Of a stretch of DNA of 41,543 nucleotides, positions 30,641 to 38,013 are shown one piece after another (the stretch's first letter is position 1; every line of letters starts with the position of its first letter). Where the stretch lies: positions 1 to 41,543 of the forward strand of contig MSHH01000078.1 of the NCBI GenBank assembly GCA_001941075.1. Direction: 5' to 3'. The notes below the pieces were generated by a model. That model was not told the DNA's origin. It did no database searches and was given only the letters and a program-made list of their open reading frames with translations. The position numbers and the translations under genes were made by a program. The stretch is from Oscillospiraceae bacterium Zagget6 (lineage in GTDB: Bacteria > Bacillota > Clostridia > Oscillospirales > Oscillospiraceae).

Positions 30641-32545
30641 TTACACCTGTCCCAGCACCGTCACACTAACCGGCGGCAGCATCCACCCACCGGACACCAC
30701 CGGCGGGGCATCGTTTTTCCACAAATCGCTGTGTTTCCCATCGCAGAGCAGTTGCCACTCTCCCGCGGGCAGGGTGACGGGCTTTCCCGTTTCGTAGGGG
30801 TTGTAATAGACCAGGAAAGCGCTCCATGGCCCCTCCCCGTCCAGCCGGAAGCCCACGCAGTTGTCCGAGACCTCCAGATACTCTCCTTTGGCCCGCTCCG
30901 GCTGGAGGCGGCCCATGGGAACCAGCCATTCCCGCAGCCCCAGAAGGCCCCGATACCAGTCCACCAGGTCGGCGAATTGCTCCGTTCTGCCCCAGTCCAG
31001 CCGGTTCAGTTCCTCCGGCCCCTGATAGCTGTTGCCGTCCCCCTGCTTGGTGCGGCCAAATTCCTCACCGGAGAGGAAAAACCCCAGCCCCGGCATGGTC
31101 AGACACATCCCCGACGCCAGCTTACAGCATTGCAGGCGGTGAGGCTCCATGCAGTCGTAGTTCTGCGCCCCCTCCTCGATGGTCAGCCGATCCCAGAGGG
31201 TGTAGTTGTCGTGGCAGGAGACGTACTGCAAAATTTGCCCCGGGTTGTTGGCGTAGCCCATCCGCGCCCGGTCACACCAGCCGTGGGCCGCCGCCCGGAC
31301 CCGCTCCGCCAGCTTGTCGGAGGGGTTGCCGTTGGCGTAGCCCTTCTCGAACACGGTGAAGGGACTGCCCACCAGAGCGTTGCGGGTGTCGTCGCAGAAA
31401 ATCCCCAACCGGCTGTTGAACTGCCGCACAGCGGCCTTGCCTGCGGGAATGGCCTCCGGGTGCATCCGGGTGGGCAGCGCCGACCATGGCTCCCCGTAGG
31501 TCAGCAGCCGCTCCCCGCCGGGGAGCCGGTCCAGGGTGGCGCGGACCAGGTTCATGGTTTCCACGTCATGGACCGCCATCAGGTCGAACCGAAACCCGTC
31601 CACGTGGTACTCCCGCACCCAGTAGCACAGGGACGCGAGCATATACTCCCGGAAGGGCTTCCGGTCACTGGCGGTCTCGTTGCCGCAGCCGGAGGCGTTG
31701 GCGGGACTGCCATCGGGCATGGTGCGGTAGTATTCGCCGGGAGCGGTGCGCGCCAGCCAGGAGTCCTTGTGATAGGTGTGGTTGTACACCACGTCCATCA
31801 CCACGCCCAGCCCCGCCTTGTGAATGGCCTGAATCATCTCTTTGCACTCCCGGATGCGCACCTCCCCGTGGCAGGGGTCGCTGGAGTAGCTGCCCTCCGG
31901 GACGTTGTAGTTCTCCGGGTCATAGCCCCAGTTGTATCCGTTTTCCGGGCGGCGTTCGTCCACGGTGCAGTAGTCAAAGATGGGCATGAGCTGGATGTGG
32001 GTCACGCCCAGCTTTTTCAGGTAGTTCAGGCAGGTGGGGACCTCTCCCTCCCCGTCCAGGGTGGTGTCGTCCTCGGTGAAGGCCAGGTACTTGCCACGGT
32101 TGGCGGGGGTGACGCCGCAGCGGGGATCGCTGGAGAAGTCCCGCACATGGGTCTCCCAAATGACCGGGGCCTTGCCGTTCAGGTCCGGGCCATGGTCCCC
32201 GGCCCAGCCGGAGGGGTTCGTCTCGGCCAGGTCCACCACCATGCTCCGCTGGCCGTTGACGCCGCAGGCCAGCGCCCAGGGGTCCGCCGACCAGGTGACA
32301 TTGCCGTCGAAATCGGTCAGCAGATATTGATAATACTCGTTTTTCAGGTTGCCGGGGGCCGTGTAGGTGAACACGCCGTCCACCGGGCCTTTCATGGAGA
32401 CATCTCCCAGGAACCGGGCGCCCGGTTCCTCATCGCTGCCGGTGCAGAAGCGCTGCAATTTGACCTCTGCGGCCTGTGGCGCCCAGAGCCGGAACACCGT
32501 CCGCTCCGGTGTATAATCCGCCCCGAAGGGCATAGGGTGACGCAT
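30641..32545 (-). CDS. pulA: Type I pullulanase (GH13)
   Basis: A 634-residue debranching enzyme that cuts alpha-1,6 links in pullulan, glycogen or limit dextrins. An N-terminal carbohydrate-binding-like domain (about 1-125; YTPERTVFRLWAPQAAEVKL) precedes the GH13 barrel. The barrel has the pullulanase signature YNWGYDPENYNVPEGSYSSD, VVYNHTY, the nucleophile in VDGFRFDLMA (Asp321), the acid in LLTYGEPW (Glu352) and SCHDNYTLWDR (Asp446). A C-terminal beta domain follows. There is no signal peptide, so it is cytoplasmic and probably serves glycogen or imported dextrin breakdown. AAAGGGG precedes ATG 32545; MPFG twelve bases on is an alternative. Single gene. Confidence 0.95.
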   Translation of the reverse strand: MRHPMPFGADYTPERTVFRLWAPQAAEVKLQRFCTGSDEEPGARFLGDVSMKGPVDGVFTYTAPGNLKNEYYQYLLTDFDGNVTWSADPWALACGVNGQRSMVVDLAETNPSGWAGDHGPDLNGKAPVIWETHVRDFSSDPRCGVTPANRGKYLAFTEDDTTLDGEGEVPTCLNYLKKLGVTHIQLMPIFDYCTVDERRPENGYNWGYDPENYNVPEGSYSSDPCHGEVRIRECKEMIQAIHKAGLGVVMDVVYNHTYHKDSWLARTAPGEYYRTMPDGSPANASGCGNETASDRKPFREYMLASLCYWVREYHVDGFRFDLMAVHDVETMNLVRATLDRLPGGERLLTYGEPWSALPTRMHPEAIPAGKAAVRQFNSRLGIFCDDTRNALVGSPFTVFEKGYANGNPSDKLAERVRAAAHGWCDRARMGYANNPGQILQYVSCHDNYTLWDRLTIEEGAQNYDCMEPHRLQCCKLASGMCLTMPGLGFFLSGEEFGRTKQGDGNSYQGPEELNRLDWGRTEQFADLVDWYRGLLGLREWLVPMGRLQPERAKGEYLEVSDNCVGFRLDGEGPWSAFLVYYNPYETGKPVTLPAGEWQLLCDGKHSDLWKNDAPPVVSGGWMLPPVSVTVLGQV

Positions 32546-32594
32546 AGGGTTCGCCCCTTTCGTTGTTTACATTTTAAAAACATCAAGCGATTTC

Positions 32595-32623
32595 ATTTTA
32601 ACCGATTTTCGGCCCGGTGGCAA
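32595..32623 (-). promoter_or_regulatory. Promoter of pulA
   Basis: Minus-strand TTGCCA (32618-32623), 17 bases and TAAAAT (32595-32600), about 50 bases before the start. Confidence 0.65.
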
Positions 32624-32650
32624 GGGTAACTCTGCGTTTCCAACAGAGAA

Positions 32651-32701
32651 ATGCAGGCATAAATTTCACCTGTTTCGATGAAATTGCATAAAATCCTGCA
32701 T
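32651..32701. other. Nested inverted repeat between pulA and the L,D-transpeptidase gene
   Basis: ATGCAGG (32651-32657) pairs with CCTGCAT (32695-32701). Inside, AATTTCA (32662-32668) pairs with TGAAATT (32679-32685). It lies between the divergent promoters and could be an operator or an RNA structure. The rest of 32702-32818 shows nothing recognisable. Confidence 0.35.
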
Positions 32702-32818
32702 AAGCGTCGTGTCGCCTCCGACTGCGATATGCTTTACAAATCCTTTGCTGTCACTTTACAGTTGGGGGAAAACGGTTGGTTTCTCAGAAATTGTTTTCCG
32801 TTTATTCATGTAAAAACA

Positions 32819-32847
32819 TTGCTATTTCTCCCGGAATGCGTTACTAT
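32819..32847 (+). promoter_or_regulatory. Promoter of the L,D-transpeptidase gene
   Basis: TTGCTA (32819-32824), 17 bases and TACTAT (32842-32847); leader of about 100 bases. Confidence 0.55.
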
Positions 32848-32952
32848 AGAAACAGACTTTCGGGGTGCCGCGCCTTTCGGCCATAGCTCCCCATTCTCCG
32901 CCGCAGGCCCGACCGAGTCGGCGGCGGCGACAGAAAGCCGGAGGTGATTTGA

Positions 32953-34431
32953 ATGACGAATGAAAAACAGAAAAAGCGCGTCTGGCTGCCGGTGCTCATC
33001 GCGGTGCTGGCCGTACTGCTCCTCGTGCTGGCGGTGTATCTGGCTGGTGCGTTTTATTTCAGCTCCCACTTTTTCCCCAATACCACGGTGAACGGAGTGG
33101 ATTACAGCAAAAAAACCGCCGCAGAGCTGAAGGCGGACAACGTAGCCACCGGCGCGGCCTATGAGCTGACGGTGTACGACACCGAGGACGACGCTTTCAC
33201 CCTCCAGGGGGCGGATTTCTCCTACGCCTACGTGGACGCGGGGGCGGAAGAGGCCCTGATGGAGCAGCAGAACAACTTCGCCTGGCCGCTGGAGCTGCGG
33301 AAGGAACACGCCTACACGCTGGAGGCCGCTTTCTCTTATGACGAGGGGCAGCTGGAGGAGTGCATTTTGGCGCTGGACTTTTTGAACTATACGAGCTTTA
33401 ACCTGTCGGAGGACGCGGAGCTGGTGCGTGCCTCGGACGGGACGTATGAGATCACGGAGGAGGTCTACGGCAACGAGCCGGTGGCGGAGACCGTGGTCAG
33501 CACTGTCACCCAGGCGGTGGCCTCTGGGCTGTCCGAGTGTACTCTGGACCGGGATTGCTACGTGAACCCGGAGGTATACGCCGACGACGCCACCCTGAAC
33601 GCGGCTCTGGACCAGATTCAATCCTATTGCAATGCAACCATCCAGTATGACATCGGGGACGCGGACGAGAGTCTGGACGCGGATGAGATCTGCGACATGC
33701 TCATTGTAGGGGAGGATTACTCCGTCACGGTGGATACCGACGCGGTGGCCTCCTTTGTCCAGTCGCTGGCTACGGCTTACAACACTTTCGGGGACGAGCG
33801 CAGCTTCACCACCACTCTGGGGGACACCATTACCATCGGCGGCGGCGACTACGGCTGGGTCGTTGACAAGGCTGGAGAAGCCGAGCAGATCCTGGCGGAT
33901 CTGGAGAACGGCGAGCCTGTGACCCGCGAACCGGTCTATGAGCAGACCGGCGTGCTTCGGACAGCCGACTCTCAGGACATCGGTTCCACTTACATCGAAC
34001 TGGACTACACCAACCAGCACCTCTATTACTACCAGGAGGGGACGCTGGTGCTGGACTGCGACATCGTCTCCGGCAACCTCAACAAGGGCAACGGCTCGCC
34101 GGACGGCATCTTCGATATCTCCTATAAGAAAAGCCCTGCCACTCTGGTGGGCGAGGATTACGAGTCGGACGTGACCTATTTCATGGTCTTTGCCTACAAC
34201 GTGGGCATCCACGACGCCAGCTGGCGCAGCTCCTTCGGCGGCAGCATCTACCTGACCAACGGCTCTCACGGCTGCATCAACATCAACGCCACTTCTGCGG
34301 CCAGGCTGTACTCCATGCTGGAGGATGGGACCCCGGTGGTGGCCTACTACCGCACCAACGTGACGCTGACCTCCTACGCCAACAAGATGGCCAACGCCTA
34401 CTCCTATGTGGCTGCCAGCACAGACGACTGA
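32953..34431 (+). CDS. L,D-transpeptidase (YkuD domain) with N-terminal membrane anchor
   Basis: A 492-residue cell-wall enzyme: a short basic N-terminus, one membrane helix (about residues 10-35), then a large extracellular part. The middle region (NTTVNGVDYSKKTAAEL) looks like the peptidoglycan-binding domain common to clostridial L,D-transpeptidases. The C-terminal YkuD domain (about 350-470) starts STYIELDYTNQHLYYYQEGT. It carries the active-site HDASWRSSFGG and SHGCININ (His439, Cys441). It forms 3-3 cross-links or attaches groups to peptidoglycan. A perfect GGAGGTGA precedes ATG 32953. The protein is very acidic. Single gene with its own terminator. Confidence 0.92.
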   Translation: MTNEKQKKRVWLPVLIAVLAVLLLVLAVYLAGAFYFSSHFFPNTTVNGVDYSKKTAAELKADNVATGAAYELTVYDTEDDAFTLQGADFSYAYVDAGAEEALMEQQNNFAWPLELRKEHAYTLEAAFSYDEGQLEECILALDFLNYTSFNLSEDAELVRASDGTYEITEEVYGNEPVAETVVSTVTQAVASGLSECTLDRDCYVNPEVYADDATLNAALDQIQSYCNATIQYDIGDADESLDADEICDMLIVGEDYSVTVDTDAVASFVQSLATAYNTFGDERSFTTTLGDTITIGGGDYGWVVDKAGEAEQILADLENGEPVTREPVYEQTGVLRTADSQDIGSTYIELDYTNQHLYYYQEGTLVLDCDIVSGNLNKGNGSPDGIFDISYKKSPATLVGEDYESDVTYFMVFAYNVGIHDASWRSSFGGSIYLTNGSHGCININATSAARLYSMLEDGTPVVAYYRTNVTLTSYANKMANAYSYVAASTDD

Positions 34432-34442
34432 GTGAACGCCAA

Positions 34443-34483
34443 AAAGCGCCCGGAAAGGTCCGCCTGTCTCCGGGCGCTTTGTC
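34443..34483 (+). terminator. Terminator after the L,D-transpeptidase gene
   Basis: AAAGCGCCCGGA (34443-34454) pairs with TCCGGGCGCTTT (34469-34480), a perfect 12-bp stem. Confidence 0.85.
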
Positions 34484-34530
34484 ATCGGGACAAGGCCGGA
34501 AGAAACCGACATTTTCCCCAAAAGACTGCC

Positions 34531-34559
34531 TTGCCAAATAGCGAAAGGTGTTTTATAAT
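34531..34559 (+). promoter_or_regulatory. Upstream promoter of the HAD-HPr unit, overlapped by an inverted repeat
   Basis: TTGCCA (34531-34536), 17 bases and TATAAT (34554-34559). TTTTATAAT (34551-34559) covers the -10 box and is exactly complementary to ATTATAAAA (34570-34578). The start lies about 200 bases before the HAD gene, leaving an AT-rich leader without a gene. Confidence 0.6.
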
Positions 34560-34661
34560 AACAAAGGAGATTATAAAATCTTTTTCTTTTTGAAAACGAA
34601 CACGAAAGCGACAATAAAACAGGGCAAAAATAAAAATTTTTGTGAATATAAAACAAAAGGC

Positions 34662-34690
34662 TTGCCAGACGGCGAAAAAAAAGGTATACT
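34662..34690 (+). promoter_or_regulatory. Second promoter of the HAD-HPr unit
   Basis: TTGCCA (34662-34667), 17 bases and TATACT (34685-34690), about 64 bases before the HAD start. It shares the TTGCCA box and a following GGCGAAA-like word with the promoter 131 bases upstream. Confidence 0.65.
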
Positions 34691-34753
34691 ATCTTTGTCC
34701 CGCCGCCAGACGGAGCGGCTGAACCTGCGGCAGGCTGGAAATGAGGATGATTT

Positions 34754-35440
34754 ATGCCAAAAGCGGTCATTTTCGACATCGACGACACCCTCTACAACTA
34801 CAAGGCCGCCAACGCTCAGGCCATGGACGTTCTCTGCCGGTACGCCCGGCAGGAGCTGGGGCTGGACGAGGCCGCATTCCGGGCGGACTATGACCGGGTG
34901 ATGCAGTGCCAGCTCAGGGAACAGAGCCAGACGGCGGGGTGCCACAGCCGCGCCATCCGTATCCAACGGGTGCTGGAGGAGCGGGGGCTGCCTCTGCGCC
35001 ACGCGGCGGTGATGGGCGACCTCTACTGGAACGCTCTGCTGGACGCTATGGTTCCCAGCCCCGGCGTGACGGAGCTGATTGCTGCTTTGAAAGCGCACGG
35101 CGTTTGCCTCGGCGTGGGGTCGGACATGACGGCGGACTGGCAGCTGAAAAAGCTGGAGCGGCTGGGTTTGCTGGACGCGCTGGATTTCGTCGTCACCAGC
35201 GAGGAGGCCGGGGTGGAAAAGCCCCGCCGGGATCTGTTCCTGCTCTGCGCGAAAAAGGCGGGCTGGCCGCCGGAGGAGTGCCTTTTCATCGGGGACAACC
35301 TGAAAAAGGACATTTTCGGCGCGCAAAACGCCGGCATGGAAGCTCTCTGGCTCCAGCCGGACCCCCAAAAGGCGGGGGAATATCCAAGTGTGAAATCAAT
35401 TCAGGGGTTCCGAGGATTGATCGATCATATTTTATTTTAA
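34754..35440 (+). CDS. HAD-family hydrolase
   Basis: A 228-residue HAD phosphatase of the YjjG/PGP-like C1-cap type. Motif I is FDIDDTLYNY (Asp8, Asp10), motif II GVGSDMTADW, motif III the lysine of GVEKPRRDLF and motif IV FIGDNLKKDIFGAQNAGM. Nucleotides or sugar phosphates are likely substrates; which one is unknown. GAGGATG precedes ATG 34754. It is thirteen bases from the HPr gene and the two are probably co-transcribed, but no functional link is known. Confidence 0.85.
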   Translation: MPKAVIFDIDDTLYNYKAANAQAMDVLCRYARQELGLDEAAFRADYDRVMQCQLREQSQTAGCHSRAIRIQRVLEERGLPLRHAAVMGDLYWNALLDAMVPSPGVTELIAALKAHGVCLGVGSDMTADWQLKKLERLGLLDALDFVVTSEEAGVEKPRRDLFLLCAKKAGWPPEECLFIGDNLKKDIFGAQNAGMEALWLQPDPQKAGEYPSVKSIQGFRGLIDHILF

Positions 35441-35453
35441 AAGGAGAAAAATC

Positions 35454-35711
35454 ATGAAAGAATTCGATTACGTCGTCAAAGATGAACTGGGCATCCACGC
35501 TCGTCCCGCCGGCCTGCTGGCCAAGGAAGCCAAGAAGTACTCCTCCACCTGCACCATCACCAAGAACGGCGTCACCAAGAAGCTGACTCAGCTGATGATG
35601 ATTATGTCCCTGGGCGTGAAGAAGGGCGAGACCGTCACCATCAAGGCCGACGGCGCGGATGAGGATGCCGCCATCGAGGGCCTGAAGGCGTTCTTCGAGG
35701 CCAATCTGTAA
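35454..35711 (+). CDS. ptsH: HPr family phosphocarrier protein with Gln at position 46
   Basis: An 85-residue HPr. The phosphorylation site LGIHARPAG gives His15 with Arg17, and the ending MMIMSLGVKKGETVTIKADG-DED matches the family. In Firmicutes HPr, Ser46 is the target of HPr kinase and serves catabolite repression. Here the aligned stretch KKLTQLMMIMSLG has Gln46. It may carry phosphate from enzyme I but cannot be phosphorylated at 46 in the usual way. The genome may have a second, canonical HPr. AAAAGGAGAAAA before ATG 35454 is a good ribosome site. It is followed by a terminator. No enzyme I or PTS permease gene lies near. Confidence 0.92.
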   Translation: MKEFDYVVKDELGIHARPAGLLAKEAKKYSSTCTITKNGVTKKLTQLMMIMSLGVKKGETVTIKADGADEDAAIEGLKAFFEANL

Positions 35712-35747
35712 GTTAAGATTCGTTTCCGTTCCGTTTTTAACGGCAAG

Positions 35748-35781
35748 CGCCCGGACGCAGCAGCGTCCGGGCGTTGTTTGT
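35748..35781 (+). terminator. Terminator after the HPr gene
   Basis: CGCCCGGACGC (35748-35758) pairs with GCGTCCGGGCG (35763-35773), a perfect 11-bp stem, then TTGTTTGTTT. Confidence 0.85.
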
Positions 35782-35798
35782 TTGCTTTGCGTTGGTTC

Positions 35799-37316
35799 TT
35801 ACCCCGCGTGGCGCACGGATTCCTCTTCCTCGCTGCGGAGGGCGGCCTCATGCTCGGCCTGGATGTCGTCGAACATGGACAGCATGGGCTTGACGTCCCG
35901 GTGGTAGAGCTTGCGGTCCAAATAGTTCTTGGTGCAGCGGGCCACCAGCGGAGACAGCACCAGCACGCCGATCAGGTTGGGGATCATCATCAGACCGTTG
36001 AAGGTGTCGGAGATGTCCCAAGCCAGCTGCGCGCTGACCACGGAACCGGCCAGGACGATGACGCAGAAGATGATGCGATAGGGCCACACGGCCTTGTCAC
36101 CGAAGAGATAACGGCAGGCAGTGGTACCATAGTGGCTCCAGCCCAGCACGGTGGAGTAGGCGAACAGCAGGATGGCGATGGCCACGAACGCCGCGCCCAG
36201 GTCGCCAAAGACCATACGGAAGGACTCGCTCATCAGGGCGCTGGACTCAATGGCGGAACCGGCTTCGGTGAGCGCGCCGGTCTCCAGGTCCACCAGACCG
36301 GAGGTCAGGATGCCCAGAGCGGTCAGGGTGCAGACCACGATGGTGTCGGCAAAGACCTCAAAGATGCCCCACATGCCCTGACGGACCGGCTCCTTGACGT
36401 TGGAGCTGGAGTGGACCATGACGGAGGAGCCGAGGCCCGCTTCGTTGGAGAACACGCCCCGCTTGAAGCCCATCTTCATGGCGGTGGCGATGCCAGCGCC
36501 CACTACGCCGCCGCCGGCGGCCTTGAGGCTGAACGCGCCCTTGACGATGGAGACCAGGGTGGCGGGGATGGCGGTGATGTGCAGGCAGACGATAACCACA
36601 GTGCCCAGCAGGTACAGCACCACCATGAAGGGGACGATCTTCTCCGTGATGGAGGCTACGCGCTTCAAACCGCCCAGAATGACCGCGCCCACGGCGATGC
36701 ACAGGAAGATGCCGGTGGCCAGCTTGGGGATGCCGAAGGCGGCGTAGACGTTGCTGACCATGGAGTTGACCTGGCTCATGTTGCCAATGCCGAAGGAGGC
36801 CAGCAGGCAGAACAGGGAGAACAGCACCGCCAGCACTGCGCCGATGGTCTTGCAGTGCTTCTTGGCACCCAAGCCGTCCCGCAGGTAGTACATAGCGCCG
36901 CCGTGCCACTCGCCCTTCTCGTCCTTGCGTCGGAAGAGGATGCCCAGCACGTTCTCAGAGTAGTTAGTCATCATGCCGAAGAAGGCGATGACCCACATCC
37001 AGAACACCGCGCCGGGGCCGCCGGTGGCGATGGCTCCCGCCACGCCCACGATGTTGCCGGTGCCCACGGTGGCGGCCAGCGCCGTACACAGGGACTGGAA
37101 CTGGGAGATGGAGCGGTCAGCGGTGTGACCGGTGACGTTCTTGTCGCTGAAAATCGCGCCGATGGTGTTCTTCATCCAGTGGCCGATGTGCCGGATCTGG
37201 AAAAACTTCGTCATGCAGGTCATCAGCACACCCACGAACCCCAGCAGGACCAGGGCGGGCCAGCCCCACACCACGTTGTTGACGGCGGCGTTGACGTTAG
37301 TGATCGTTTCAATCAC
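35799..37316 (-). CDS. Sodium:alanine/glycine symporter (AGCS family)
   Basis: A 505-residue transporter with about eleven helices, taking up alanine or glycine with sodium. Family signatures are LAATVGTGNIVGVAGAIATG with GPGAVFWMWVIAFFGM near the N-terminus, and FKRGVFSNEAGLGSS in the middle. The start is GTG 37316 (VIETITNVNAAV), preceded by AAAAGGAGGAATTACT; the open frame upstream covers the riboswitch and is not translated. A glycine riboswitch with a terminator lies in the leader, which argues for glycine as a substrate and for regulation by its level. AGCS genes under glycine riboswitches are known in Firmicutes. The C-terminus is hydrophilic and acidic. Confidence 0.93.
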   Translation of the reverse strand: MIETITNVNAAVNNVVWGWPALVLLGFVGVLMTCMTKFFQIRHIGHWMKNTIGAIFSDKNVTGHTADRSISQFQSLCTALAATVGTGNIVGVAGAIATGGPGAVFWMWVIAFFGMMTNYSENVLGILFRRKDEKGEWHGGAMYYLRDGLGAKKHCKTIGAVLAVLFSLFCLLASFGIGNMSQVNSMVSNVYAAFGIPKLATGIFLCIAVGAVILGGLKRVASITEKIVPFMVVLYLLGTVVIVCLHITAIPATLVSIVKGAFSLKAAGGGVVGAGIATAMKMGFKRGVFSNEAGLGSSVMVHSSSNVKEPVRQGMWGIFEVFADTIVVCTLTALGILTSGLVDLETGALTEAGSAIESSALMSESFRMVFGDLGAAFVAIAILLFAYSTVLGWSHYGTTACRYLFGDKAVWPYRIIFCVIVLAGSVVSAQLAWDISDTFNGLMMIPNLIGVLVLSPLVARCTKNYLDRKLYHRDVKPMLSMFDDIQAEHEAALRSEEEESVRHAG

Positions 37317-37376
37317 AGTAATTCCTCCTTTTCTTCTTTTCGGTGGGACGGTATTCCGTCCCGGTTGCGTTGGCGA

Positions 37377-37410
37377 CAAAAAAACGGGACCCGCCAAAGG
37401 CAGGTCCCGG
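37377..37410 (-). terminator. Riboswitch expression-platform terminator
   Basis: On the minus strand a hairpin of CGGGACC..GCC with GGC..GGTCCCG (37385-37409) is followed by seven T. It lies between the glycine aptamer and the symporter gene and is the likely switch point. Confidence 0.85.
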
Positions 37411-37433
37411 CAAAAAGCAGCGTAAAGCATACG

Positions 37434-37532
37434 TCCTCTGTCCTTTTGCCTGAGAGATTACAGCCCTTCCGGGCCGCTTGCACCTTCGGCACCCATCGAG
37501 CCGTAAGGCCGCATGGGGTTCTCCAGAGTGCG
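37434..37532 (-). promoter_or_regulatory. Glycine riboswitch (single visible aptamer)
   Basis: The minus strand reads GCACTCTGGAGAACCC, then a variable stem, GGGTGCCGAAGGTGCAAGC, a second stem, and AATCTCTCAGGCAAAAGGAC followed by AGAGGA. These are the conserved pieces of the glycine aptamer. Only one full aptamer is visible, so it seems a singleton. The transcript should begin near 37647 from the promoter at 37654-37682. Confidence 0.93.
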
Positions 37533-37653
37533 GTCGTGGCTCGGTCGCCTTGTTGCAATAAAAAGACGCCTGATGATTTCAGACGCCTTTGTCTGCCGCT
37601 TCTGAGCCATTCATCCCGCACGATGTTCAGTTGTCGCTATGGAAATTGATAGT

Positions 37654-37682
37654 ATTATAGCACAGCTGCCCCGCCGCCGCAA
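37654..37682 (-). promoter_or_regulatory. Promoter of the riboswitch-symporter unit
   Basis: Minus-strand TTGCGG (37677-37682), 17 bases and TATAAT (37654-37659). The stretch 37683-37829 shows nothing else apart from a CAATGTGCAATG word at 37822. Confidence 0.6.
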
Positions 37683-37829
37683 GGGTAGACCTTACAAGGT
37701 TTGCGGCGTTTTTGCAGGATGTTTCTGTGAATATTGCAAAATGAGGGCCTTTTTTCGATGTGAAATGCCGCCGCAGCCCACAGGGGCTGCGGCAGGAAAA
37801 GAGGGGACGATTTTCAATTAACAATGTGC

Positions 37830-38001
37830 AATGAGCTGTTAGCTTTTAGCTGTTAGTCAGCATAGTGCTTGCTGTTTGTCCAGCATTTTGCCCAGCATAG
37901 TACACATTTTCCACGGAAAAATATCCTTTGGCAACCGACCACCCCTCTCGCCTCCCCTGAAAGGGGAGGTGGCACGGCTTAAGCCGTGACGGAGGGGTTT
38001 C
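37830..38001 (+). repeat. Repeat family copy G
   Basis: AATGAGC, three GCTNTTA heptamers, core (CAGCATAGTGCTTGCTGTTTG...TTTTGCCCAGCATAGTACAC...GGCAACCGACCACCCC) and a tail with two hairpins (CCTCCCCT-GAA-AGGGGAGG and the palindrome CACGGCTTAAGCCGTG), ending GGAGGGGTTTC. It is preceded directly by CAATGTGCAATG and ends 12 bases from the htpG stop. Confidence 0.8.
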
Positions 38002-38013
38002 ACACTGGAATCG

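Noticed and set aside
37560-37592. Terminator upstream of the glycine riboswitch
   Set aside because: AGACGCCT occurs twice as a direct repeat, not inverted, so no useful stem forms.
35778-37649. 623-codon plus-strand open frame opposite the AGCS symporter and its riboswitch
   Set aside because: It runs through a riboswitch and a terminator on the other strand and has no recognisable domain; antisense shadow.
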